A program made the position numbers and the translations under genes. The notes beneath the pieces are model-generated. The model did not search any database. It was not told the DNA's origin and worked only from the letters and a program-made list of their open reading frames with translations. Of a stretch of DNA of 64,000 nucleotides, positions 57,259 to 64,000 are shown piece after piece. This DNA comes from Quadrisphaera sp. RL12-1S. Its GTDB lineage: Bacteria > Actinomycetota > Actinomycetes > Actinomycetales > Quadrisphaeraceae. The first letter of the stretch is position 1. Every line of letters starts with the position of its first letter. The stretch covers positions 434,001 through 498,000 of the forward strand of contig NZ_JACNME010000002.1 of the NCBI RefSeq assembly GCF_014270065.1, written 5' to 3'.

Positions 57259-58176
57259 TCAGAAGGGGGGCCAGGGCAGCGCCCGGCCCCCGGGCGGCGG
57301 CTTCGGGAAGCGCCGGCGCTCCAGCAGCCGCTCCACGCGCAGCTGCGCGGCGAGCAGCTCGTCCTCGGTGACCAGCGCGGACAGCACGTCGGCGAGGTCG
57401 CCGTCCAGGACGGCGGCCGTGCGCTCCAGCAGCGCCACCACCTCGTCGTCGAACGGCCGCCCGGCGAACCCCCACAGCACGGTCCGCAGCTTGGGGTCGG
57501 CGTGGAAGGTCAGGCCGTGGTCGACGCCGTGGACGCGGTCGTCCAGGCCCCGCAGCACGTGACCGCCCTTGCGGTCGGCGTTGTTGACCACCGCGTCGAA
57601 CGCCGCCATCCGCACCAGGCCCGGGTGGTCGGCGTGCACGAGGCAGACCGCCTCCCCGCGGTAGCCCTCCCCCTGCACCACGGTGAGCCAGCCGTCGGGC
57701 ACCCGCGAGGGCGGGACGACGTCGATGACACCGGCGCCGGGCTCCCCGAGACCGCCGCTGACGACGCTGCCGCCGCGCCGCCGGCTGCCCGGAGCGTCCA
57801 CGTACGGCCCGTCCTCGGGCGAGGGGCCCACCCACGCCTGCACAGACCCCAGGCCGAGCTCGCCCTCGCGCAGCACGGTCGGCGGGACGACGTCCCACCC
57901 GGCCGCGTCGGAGACGAGGGCGGCGGCCACCTCGCGCCCGGCGAGGGTGCCGTCGGGGAAGTCCCACAGCGGGGCCTCCCCCGCCACGGGCTTGTAGACG
58001 CACGCCAGCGACCGCTCCCCCGAGGTCACCCGGGCGAGCAGCGTGGTGTTGGAGGCGCCGAGCACCCTGCCGGTCACCTCCAGGTCACCCGCTGACAGCA
58101 GGGTCAGGAGGTCCGGAGCGCCTCCGTCGCCGGGCTGGGTGCTGCTCAGCGGCGGTACCCGTTGGCGCGCGGGCAC
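57259..58176 (-). CDS. SCO1664-family protein
   Basis: 305 aa with this start. Conserved [51 protein letters not shown], and [20 protein letters not shown], a PI3/4-kinase-like fold arrangement (Lys in YKP, NNAD..K and GVDHG loops), so phosphotransfer is conceivable. GTG 58176 makes a 31-bp overlap with the DUF3090 gene; translation might instead start at a non-ATG codon near 58150, since conserved sequence begins about there. Function is unproven. Confidence 0.8.
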   Translation of the reverse strand: MPARQRVPPLSSTQPGDGGAPDLLTLLSAGDLEVTGRVLGASNTTLLARVTSGERSLACVYKPVAGEAPLWDFPDGTLAGREVAAALVSDAAGWDVVPPTVLREGELGLGSVQAWVGPSPEDGPYVDAPGSRRRGGSVVSGGLGEPGAGVIDVVPPSRVPDGWLTVVQGEGYRGEAVCLVHADHPGLVRMAAFDAVVNNADRKGGHVLRGLDDRVHGVDHGLTFHADPKLRTVLWGFAGRPFDDEVVALLERTAAVLDGDLADVLSALVTEDELLAAQLRVERLLERRRFPKPPPGGRALPWPPF

Positions 58177-58706
58177 ACGTGCCCCGCCGGGTCGAGCGGG
58201 TCTCCGCAGAAGGGGCACGGCGGGCGGCCCGCGGCGACGACGGCGAGGGCCCTGCTGCAGAAGGCCCGGGCGCTGGCGCCGGTGAGGCTGACCCGCAGCA
58301 GCGAGCGGACGTCGTCGGCGGAGCCGGGCGGCGCCTCACCGCCCTCGTCGTCGTCGCCGACCTCGAAGCACTCGATGACCACCAGCTGGCGGTCCCCGTC
58401 CCACGCCAGCGTCATGGTGCCGACCCGGAACTCCTCCTCGATGGGGGTGTCCAGCGGGGCGTCGTCGCGGGCGTCGGCGGGGGTCACGGCGGGCACCGGG
58501 GCCGCGCCGCCGCTGCGGCGCACCACCTCGTCGAGGAGCTCCTCGACCCGCTCGGCCAGCGCCGAGACCTGGGTCTTCTCCAGGGCCACCGAGGTCAGGA
58601 GGGTTCCGGAGCGGGCCTGGAGGAAGAAGGTGCGTGCCCCCGGGGGGCCCGTGGTGCCTGCCACGAACCGCTCCGGGGGGTCGAAGTCGAAGACCTGCCG
58701 GGGCAT
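58146..58706 (-). CDS. DUF3090 family protein
   Basis: 186 aa. Starts RQVFDFDPPERFVAGT and ends with a zinc-ribbon-like [23 protein letters not shown] region. A small actinobacterial family always near the SCO1664 gene. Function unknown; position with mshC and a phosphatase is conserved. ATG 58706 is 7 nt after TAGGTT. Confidence 0.88.
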   Translation of the reverse strand: MPRQVFDFDPPERFVAGTTGPPGARTFFLQARSGTLLTSVALEKTQVSALAERVEELLDEVVRRSGGAAPVPAVTPADARDDAPLDTPIEEEFRVGTMTLAWDGDRQLVVIECFEVGDDDEGGEAPPGSADDVRSLLRVSLTGASARAFCSRALAVVAAGRPPCPFCGDPLDPAGHVCPRANGYRR

Positions 58707-58713
58707 GGTGGGG

Positions 58714-58719
58714 AACCTA
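58714..58719 (-). promoter_or_regulatory. Leaderless -10 element of the DUF3090 gene
   Basis: TAGGTT on the minus strand, 7 nt before ATG 58706, in the 21-bp gap after the phosphatase gene. Confidence 0.5.
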
Positions 58720-58727
58720 CCTCCCGC

Positions 58728-59471
58728 TCAGCGGCCTCCCCCGGCGCCACCGCCGATGACGGCATCGGACGACGACGACGCCGACGCTGCCGGCTCCTCG
58801 CCGGTCCCGGCCTTCGGCGGAGGGGGCAGCAGGGAGGAGACGTCCCCGCCGGTGTCGTTGGTGCGCACGGCGAACGGCCGCAGCGGGGTGTACCGGACCA
58901 CCGAGACCGATGCCGGGTCGACGACGATCCGCTGGAAGCCGTCCAGGTGCACGCCGAGGGCGTCGGCGAGCACCGCCTTGATGACGTCCCCGTGGCTCAC
59001 CGCGGCCCACACCGCGTCGGGCCCGTGCTCGGCGGCCACCTCGGCGTCGGTGCGGCGGACCACGTCGAGGGCGCGCTGCTGCATGGTCCGCATCGACTCG
59101 CCCCCGGGGAAGACCACCGAGCTGGGGTGGGCCTGCACCGCGCCCCACAGCGGCTCCTTGGTCAGCTCGGCGATGGGCCGGCCTGTCCAGTCGCCGTAGT
59201 CGCACTCCGACAGGCCCTCGTCGGTGACCAGCTCCGGGCGCGGGGCGCCGTCGGGGCCGGGCACGGCGAGCAGCGCCGCCGCCGTCTCCTGGCAGCGCTG
59301 CAGCGGCGAGGCGACCACGCGGACCAGCGGCAGCGGCGCGAGCCGCCGCGCCAGCGCGGACACCTGGCCGTGGCCGGTCTCGTCGAGGCCGACGCCGGGG
59401 GTGCGTCCGGCGAGGACGCCGCCGGTGTTGGCGGCGGTGCGGCCGTGGCGGACCAGGAGGAGGACGGGCAC
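58728..59471 (-). CDS. Histidine phosphatase family protein (MSMEG_4193 type)
   Basis: 247 aa. Phosphoglycerate-mutase fold: LLVRHGRTAANTGGVLAG (catalytic His), VVASPLQRCQETAAAL, and the acceptor Glu near DEGLSECDYGDW, with the second His in AVSHGDVIKAV. Dephosphorylates a small substrate not identified. GTG 59471 was chosen, 7 nt after TAGCGT; GTG 59480 lies within that hexamer. The Ser/Ala-rich tail looks disordered. Confidence 0.9.
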   Translation of the reverse strand: MPVLLLVRHGRTAANTGGVLAGRTPGVGLDETGHGQVSALARRLAPLPLVRVVASPLQRCQETAAALLAVPGPDGAPRPELVTDEGLSECDYGDWTGRPIAELTKEPLWGAVQAHPSSVVFPGGESMRTMQQRALDVVRRTDAEVAAEHGPDAVWAAVSHGDVIKAVLADALGVHLDGFQRIVVDPASVSVVRYTPLRPFAVRTNDTGGDVSSLLPPPPKAGTGEEPAASASSSSDAVIGGGAGGGR

Positions 59472-59478
59472 GGCCCGC

Positions 59479-59484
59479 ACGCTA
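59479..59484 (-). promoter_or_regulatory. Leaderless -10 element of the phosphatase gene
   Basis: TAGCGT on the minus strand, 7 nt before GTG 59471. Confidence 0.5.
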
Positions 59485-59486
59485 CG

Positions 59487-60146
59487 TCAGGGGACGAGGA
59501 ACGGCGGGGTCCGGCCGACCATGACGAGGGAAGGGCCCACGTCCTCGCGGGTCTGCAGCTGCGCGTGCAGCCAGAACTCGTAGTACGCGCCGCTGGTCAG
59601 CCCCGTGACGGTGGTGCTGGCCACGGTGCACCCGGCGGGTGCGGCGACGTCGACCCACCGCAGCGGCGGCTGGGTCCCGGCCACCGGGGCCTGGGGTGCC
59701 ACGGCCACCTTCCAGCCCTGCAGGGCGCTGCTGGCCCGGCTGGTCCACGAGACCCTGGCCGCCCCGGGGGCGCCGGGCACGGCCACGGCGCCGACAGAGA
59801 CCGCGTCGTACGCGAGCCCGGTGCAGTCGACGCCCGTGGGCGTGCCGGTCGGTGCCGTGGGCGTGCGGGTCACCACCGGCGGCGGTGTGAGGTGCCAGTA
59901 GGGGTCCGGTGCGGTGGCCGGCGGCGGGAACGGCGTGGAGGGCGTCGGCTCCGGCACGCCGCTGCCGAGCACCGTCGCCTGGCCGGGCGTGCCCGCCGTC
60001 GACAGGGCCCTGGTGGGCGTGGGGGTGCCGGTGGCCGTCCCGAACGGGCCGATCGGCGCGCAGGCGGCGGTCAGCGCCAGCAGGGCGGCAGCACCGAGCG
60101 CCGCGACGGCGCCGCGGCGGCTGCTCCACTCCCTGTCGGGGGCCAC
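59487..60146 (-). CDS. Probable exported lipoprotein with fibronectin-III-like domain
   Basis: 219 aa. N-terminal RR then a hydrophobic stretch ending LALTAAC (Cys29, a weak lipobox). A Thr/Pro-rich linker (about 35-100) leads to a small beta-sandwich-like domain (AARVSWTSRASSALQGWKVAV, TTVTGLTSGAYYEFWLHAQL). Function unknown. The GTG start is inferred from signal-peptide length. Confidence 0.72.
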   Translation of the reverse strand: MAPDREWSSRRGAVAALGAAALLALTAACAPIGPFGTATGTPTPTRALSTAGTPGQATVLGSGVPEPTPSTPFPPPATAPDPYWHLTPPPVVTRTPTAPTGTPTGVDCTGLAYDAVSVGAVAVPGAPGAARVSWTSRASSALQGWKVAVAPQAPVAGTQPPLRWVDVAAPAGCTVASTTVTGLTSGAYYEFWLHAQLQTREDVGPSLVMVGRTPPFLVP

Positions 60147-60214
60147 GAGATCCCATCGGCACGCCGGGGGCCGGCCTTGACCCGCCGCCCCCGGGCGGAG
60201 GGGAGGATGGGGAC

Positions 60215-61204
60215 GTGATCGTGGGCACGTGGGTGTGGGACGCCGAGGGCCACCACCAGGTGGACGACTGGCAGCACGCGCTGAGCAGCTGCCAGGCCGG
60301 CGGCGAGGGCTTCGTGTGGATCGGCATGGACGAGCCCGACCCCGACGAGCTGCAGCGGCTGGCCCAGCAGCTGCACCTGCACCCCCTCGCCGTGGAGGAC
60401 GCGGTGCACGGCGGGCAGCGGGCCAAGGTGGACCGCTACGACGACGAGTCCCTGCTGGTGGTGCTGAGGCCCCTGGAGTACGACGACGCCACCTCCAGCG
60501 TGGAGACCCGCGAGCTGACGCTCTTCGTGGGGCCCCACCACGTGGTGAGCGTGCGCCGCGGCGGGCACACCCCGCTCAAGCGGGTCCGCTACGGCCTCGA
60601 CGACGCGCCGGGCCCCCTGCGGGCCAGCGCCATGGGCGCCCTGCACGGGGTGCTCGACGCCGTGGTGGACCACTTCGTGGTGGTGGCCGACGAGCTGGGC
60701 GACGACCTCGACGAGCTCGAGCGCCGCGTCTTCACCGCCAGCGGCGGGCGCGCCCCCGGGGACGTCGACGCCGCCGAGATCTACCGCCTCAAGCGGGAGG
60801 TCTCCGAGGCGCGGCGCGCGGTGGCCCCGCTGGTGGAGCCGGTGGCGTCCCTGGCCCGCGGCGAGGTGGCCGGGGTGACCAAGCGGCTGAGGCCCTTCTT
60901 CGCCGACGTGCTGGACCACCTCATGCGCACCGAGGACCGGGTGGCGGGCTACGAGCGCTCCCTGACGGACATCCTCAACGTGCACCTGGCGCAGGTCTCG
61001 GTGCAGCAGAACGCCGACTCCCGCAAGATCTCCGCGTGGGCGGCGATGGCGCTGGTGCCCACCCTCATCGCCGGGATCTACGGCATGAACTTCGACGTGA
61101 TCCCCGAGCTGAAGTGGCACTACGGCTACCCGTACGCGCTCGGCCTCATGGTGGTGGTGTGCCTGGTGCTGTTCCGGGCCTTCAAGCGGTCGGGCTGGCT
61201 GTAG
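60215..61204 (+). CDS. corA: CorA-type magnesium/cobalt transporter
   Basis: 329 aa. Long cytoplasmic alpha-helical domain (for example VADELGDDLDELERRVF) and two C-terminal membrane helices. The selectivity motif GMN is present (IYGMNFDVIPEL), followed by a charged tail. Pentameric Mg2+ channel. GTG start 60215 with GGGGAGG upstream; no leaderless hexamer found. Its 3' end overlaps the pseudogene by 23 bp. Confidence 0.93.
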   Translation: MIVGTWVWDAEGHHQVDDWQHALSSCQAGGEGFVWIGMDEPDPDELQRLAQQLHLHPLAVEDAVHGGQRAKVDRYDDESLLVVLRPLEYDDATSSVETRELTLFVGPHHVVSVRRGGHTPLKRVRYGLDDAPGPLRASAMGALHGVLDAVVDHFVVVADELGDDLDELERRVFTASGGRAPGDVDAAEIYRLKREVSEARRAVAPLVEPVASLARGEVAGVTKRLRPFFADVLDHLMRTEDRVAGYERSLTDILNVHLAQVSVQQNADSRKISAWAAMALVPTLIAGIYGMNFDVIPELKWHYGYPYALGLMVVVCLVLFRAFKRSGWL

Positions 61205-62224
61205 GCGCCAGCGCCTCCAGCAGCGCCAGGCGCTGCTCGGCGCCCGGGGCCAGGGGGGCGACGGCGACGGTGCCGACCCCAGCCGCGGCGTAGGCGCCCA
61301 GCCGCTCGCGCAGCTCCTCGGCCGTGCCCAGCAGGCACGCCGCGCGCAGCAGCTCGGTGGGCACCAGCGACGCCGCGCGGGTGCGGTCACCGGCCAGGTA
61401 GGCGTCCTGCACGGCCGCTGCGGCGGCGCCGTGGCCGAGGCGGGCGGCCTGCTCGGCGTAGACGTTCTTCTCGCGGCTGCCCATGCCGCCCAGGTAGAGC
61501 GCGGTGTGGGCGCGCAGCGGGGCGGCGACGGCCGGGTCGTCGAGGTCGGCGCCGGCGGGCACCACCATCGCGGTCACCGCGGCGACGACGTCGAGCGGGC
61601 GGTCCGGGCCGCCGGGCAGCTCGCAGCGCGCCCGCCCGCGGGCCAGGGCGTCCAGCTGCTCCTGCGCGGCCTCGGGGACGAGGAACGCGGGCAGCCACCC
61701 GTCGGCCACCTCCCCGGCCAGCTCCACGTTCTTCGGGCCCACGGCGGCGAGCAGCAGCGGCAGGTCCGCGCGGGGGCGGGCAGCGCCAGGCGCAGCCGCG
61801 AGGCGCCGTGCAGGCCGGGCTCGCGCGCCATCGCCCGTCGCACGTCGGCCACGTAGGCGCGGGTGCGCGCCAGCGGGCGGGCGAAGGGCACGCCGTGCCA
61901 GCCCTCGGAGACCTGCGGCCCGGACACGCCCAGCCCCAGGCTGAAGCGGCCGCCGCTGATGCCGTCCAGGGTGGCGGCGGTCATGGCGGTGGCCGCGGCG
62001 CTGCGCGCGGGCACCTGCAGCACGGCGCTGCCCAGGCCGATGGTGCTGGTCCGCCCGGCCAGCCAGGCGAGCACGCTGACGGCGTCGGAGCCGTAGGCCT
62101 CGCTGACCCACGCCGAGGCGAACCCCAGCTGCTCGGCGCGCTGCACCAGCGCCAGCGCGTCCGCCGCCTGGTCGGCCACGGGCCGGTCCGAGCCGAAGTA
62201 CCCCAGCGACAGCGCCAGCTCCAT
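61182..62224 (-). pseudogene. LLM-class F420-dependent oxidoreductase, frameshifted
   Basis: An N-terminal half from ATG 62224 (LALSLGYFGSDRP to HGASRLRLALP) and a C-terminal half (LLLAAVGPKNVELAGEVADGWLPAF onward) lie in different frames of the minus strand. The break is at a run of five G on the plus strand, 61772-61776; one extra base there would restore a continuous protein. This is either a real mutation or a sequencing error in a homopolymer. The intact enzyme would oxidise or reduce a substrate with cofactor F420. TAGGGT 8 nt upstream gives a leaderless start. Confidence 0.85.
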
Positions 62225-62232
62225 GCGCGCCG

Positions 62233-62238
62233 ACCCTA
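62233..62238 (-). promoter_or_regulatory. Leaderless -10 element of the LLM gene
   Basis: TAGGGT on the minus strand, 8 nt before ATG 62224. Confidence 0.45.
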
Positions 62239-62296
62239 GGGGGTGGCTGCGGGCAGGCCGGTCCGGGCCCCGGGACCGCCCCGGCGGCGGTGACGC

Positions 62297-62302
62297 TACG
62301 TT
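62297..62302 (+). promoter_or_regulatory. Leaderless -10 element of the aldo/keto reductase gene
   Basis: TACGTT, 6 nt before GTG 62309. Confidence 0.5.
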
Positions 62303-62308
62303 GCCGCG

Positions 62309-63244
62309 GTGGAGCAGCGCACCCTCGGAAGGTCGGGGCTGCGCGTCTCGGCGCTCGGTCTGGGCACCATGGGCTGGGGCGGCGACGGCGTGACCGACGC
62401 GCACGAGGCGCGCGACCTGCTGGCGCCGTTCGTGGAGGCCGGCGGCACCCTCGTGGACACCGCCGACGTCTACGGCGGCGGCGCCGCCGAGCAGCTGCTC
62501 GGGGAGCTCCTGGACGACGTCGTCCCCCGCGACGACGTGGTGCTCGTGGTCAAGTCCGGGCGCGGACGCCGGCCGGGTCCTGACACCTCCGCCCGCGCCC
62601 TGCTCGCCGGGCTGGACGCCTCCCTGCGGCGCCTGGGCACCGACCGGGCCGACGTGTGGATGGTGCACGCCTGGGACGGCGCCACGCCGCCGGAGGAGGT
62701 CGCCTCCGCCCTGGCCCGCGCGGTGAGCAGCGGGCGGGCCCGCTACGCCGGTGTCGGTGACCACTCCGGCTGGCAGCTGGCCACGGCCGCCGCCGCCGCG
62801 CGCGCCGCGGGACATCCGCTGGTGGCCGCCGGGGTGGAGCTGAGCGTGCTGGCCGGGGACCACGCCGACGTGCTGCCCGCCGCCGCCCACCACGGGCTGG
62901 GGGTGCTGGCGTGGGCACCGCTGGGCCGCGGCGTGCTCACCGGGAAGTACCGCACGAGCGTCCCGTCGGACTCGCGCGGGGCCTCCGAGCACCTGGCCGC
63001 GTGGGTGCAGCCCTACCTGGGCCCCGGCGCGCGCCGGGTGGCGCAGGCGGTGGCCACCGCCGCGGACGGGCTGGGCGCCGCGCCGCTGGAGGTGGCGCTC
63101 GCCTGGGTGCGCGACCACCCCGGGGTGTCCAGCGCCGTGGTCGGCGCGCGCACCCCGGGCCAGCTGCTCGGCAGCCTCGCGGCCGCTGAGCTCGAGCTCC
63201 CCGCAGAGATCCGCGCGGTGCTCGACGAGCTCAGCGCCGGCTGA
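62309..63244 (+). CDS. Aldo/keto reductase
   Basis: 311 aa TIM barrel, NADPH-dependent carbonyl reductase family. Catalytic residues: Asp and Tyr in VDTADVYGGG, Lys in LVVKSG, His in MVHAWDGA. Cofactor region GVSSAVVGARTPGQLLGSL. Physiological substrate unknown. Divergent from the LLM oxidoreductase gene, with an 84-bp gap. Confidence 0.92.
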   Translation: MEQRTLGRSGLRVSALGLGTMGWGGDGVTDAHEARDLLAPFVEAGGTLVDTADVYGGGAAEQLLGELLDDVVPRDDVVLVVKSGRGRRPGPDTSARALLAGLDASLRRLGTDRADVWMVHAWDGATPPEEVASALARAVSSGRARYAGVGDHSGWQLATAAAAARAAGHPLVAAGVELSVLAGDHADVLPAAAHHGLGVLAWAPLGRGVLTGKYRTSVPSDSRGASEHLAAWVQPYLGPGARRVAQAVATAADGLGAAPLEVALAWVRDHPGVSSAVVGARTPGQLLGSLAAAELELPAEIRAVLDELSAG

Positions 63245-63259
63245 GGCGCCCCGGCCGGC

Positions 63260-63571
63260 TCAGCGGCCGGCGGCAGGGCCCTCGTCGTCGTCGTCCTCGG
63301 GGGCGTCGTCGTCGAGGTCGTCGTCCTCGTCGTCGTCCTCGTCCTCGTCGTCGTCCTCGAGGTCGTCGTCCTCGTCGAACAGCTCGAACGGGGTGACCTC
63401 CTCGTAGGCGGTGTAGAGGGCCTCCTCGTACACCTCGAACGCGTCGGCCAGGGCGGTGTAGGCCGCCTCGACCGCCGGGTCGTCGTCACCCTGGCGCCGC
63501 TGGGCGGCTGCCAGGTGGGACTCCAGCGCAGCGACGAGTCGGTCGAGGGCCGCGCGCGGATCGGTCGCCAT
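63260..63571 (-). CDS. Small acidic protein, unknown function
   Basis: 103 aa. The first 65 residues are helical (ALDRLVAALESHLAAAQRR, AYTALADAFEVYEEALYTAYEE); the last 38 are almost only Asp and Glu. The acidic tail is encoded by gtcgtc/gtcctc repeats on the plus strand. Such tails mimic DNA or bind basic proteins. ATG 63571 is 7 nt after TACCGT (63579-63584). Convergent with the aldo/keto reductase gene. Confidence 0.8.
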   Translation of the reverse strand: MATDPRAALDRLVAALESHLAAAQRRQGDDDPAVEAAYTALADAFEVYEEALYTAYEEVTPFELFDEDDDLEDDDEDEDDDEDDDLDDDAPEDDDDEGPAAGR

Positions 63572-63607
63572 GGCCCGAACGGTAGCGGGTGGGCATCATG
63601 GACGGCG

Positions 63608-63844
63608 ATGGAGCAGATCCCCTCGCCCCGCAGCAGCGGCCGTCGCCCCGGCCGGTCCGACGTCGAGTACGAGTACCGCACGATCACCATGCCCCGCGAG
63701 ACCTCGCGCAGCGAGGCCCGCCGGCTCATCACCGAGGCCGCCGAGCACGGCCACTGGGAGCTCGCGCGGGTGCGCCTCTACCTGGGCGGGCGGCGCCAGG
63801 TGCAGCTGAGGCGGCGCATCGTCAGGGTGCCCCGCCCCAGCTGA
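63608..63844 (+). CDS. DUF5703 family protein
   Basis: 78 aa with the conserved core VEYEYRTITMPRETSRSEARR and LARVRLYLGGRRQVQLRRRI. A small basic actinobacterial family of unknown role. ATG 63608, divergent from the acidic protein gene and convergent with the M20 peptidase gene. Confidence 0.85.
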   Translation: MEQIPSPRSSGRRPGRSDVEYEYRTITMPRETSRSEARRLITEAAEHGHWELARVRLYLGGRRQVQLRRRIVRVPRPS

Positions 63845-63857
63845 CGCGGGGTGCGGC

Positions 63858-64000
63858 TCAGGCGCTGGCCACGAAGCGCTGCAGCACGCGCGTGCCGAAG
63901 CGCAGCGCGTCCAGCGGCACGCGCTCGTCGACGCCGTGGAACAGGCCCGCGAAGTCGAGGCCGACGGGCAGGCGCAGCGGCGCGAAGCCGTAGCCAGGGA
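63858..64000 (-). CDS. M20-family peptidase, C-terminal fragment at the window edge
   Basis: The last 47 codons (GYGFAPLRLPVGLDFAGLFHGVDERVPLDAL, then GTRVLQRFVASA and a stop) match the end of M20/M25/M40 metallopeptidases: the FHGVDERVP stretch carries a metal-ligand His. The start is outside the window. Confidence 0.82.
   Translation of the reverse strand, partial: PGYGFAPLRLPVGLDFAGLFHGVDERVPLDALRFGTRVLQRFVASA

Overview
The window is about 64 kb of very GC-rich DNA. It comes from an actinobacterium: it carries a complete Pup-proteasome system, mycothiol biosynthesis (mshC), PafBC, and several actinobacteria-specific families (DUF3090, SCO1664, PAC2, DUF3054, DUF222-HNH). The genus cannot be fixed from the sequence. 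Order and content match the mycobacterial region from the 5'-3' exonuclease and helY through tatC, tatA, pafC, pafB, pafA, prcA, prcB, pup, dop, mpa, trmI and the RecB-like nuclease, then on to PAC2 and mshC. Here that backbone is interrupted by several inserted blocks.

Layout: 1-8000 holds the 3' part of a 5'-3' exonuclease, helY, tatC, tatA, two small unknown genes and the DNA-damage regulators pafC and pafB. 8045-11578 is a small accessory block: a deacetylase-fold lipoprotein, a beta-propeller lipoprotein, and a STAND/Orc-like ATPase whose promoter is covered by a strikingly symmetric array of six TGTA half-sites. 11553-22098 is a nitrate assimilation cluster read leftwards: narK, nitrate reductase, a small unknown protein, nirB, nirD, cysG, an NnaR-type HemD-like regulator and a sirohydrochlorin chelatase. 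Most of its genes overlap by 4 bp. 22204-35655 returns to protein quality control: two FKBP prolyl isomerases, pafA, an inserted DUF222-HNH gene with an SOS-like box, a GNAT enzyme, prcA, prcB, pup, a HEAT/SRPBCC pair, dop, a DUF3054 protein and mpa. 35724-42255 holds trmI, a site-2 protease with CBS domains, a RecB-like nuclease behind a PafBC-type promoter, an EAL protein and a methyltransferase. 42263-48082 is a peptide ABC importer. 48261-54822 holds a HAD phosphatase and a two-component system flanking a MacB-like exporter. 54927-64000 holds a PAC2 protein with a tiny leaderless upstream ORF, mshC with its conserved partners SCO1664, DUF3090 and a histidine phosphatase, a lipoprotein, corA, a frameshifted LLM oxidoreductase gene, an aldo/keto reductase, two small proteins and the end of an M20 peptidase.

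How it works together: Dop deamidates the GGQ end of Pup, PafA ligates Pup to targets, and Mpa unfolds them into the PrcAB chamber. PafBC, encoded nearby, is the known transcriptional activator of the mycobacterial DNA-damage response, and a matching promoter motif sits before the RecB-like nuclease in this window. NarK imports nitrate, the molybdenum reductase and NirBD reduce it to ammonium, and CysG plus the chelatase supply siroheme.

About twenty genes have a TANNNT hexamer 6-8 nt before the start codon, the signature of leaderless transcription. I used this to choose many starts. No tRNA, rRNA, CRISPR array, insertion sequence or prophage was recognised.
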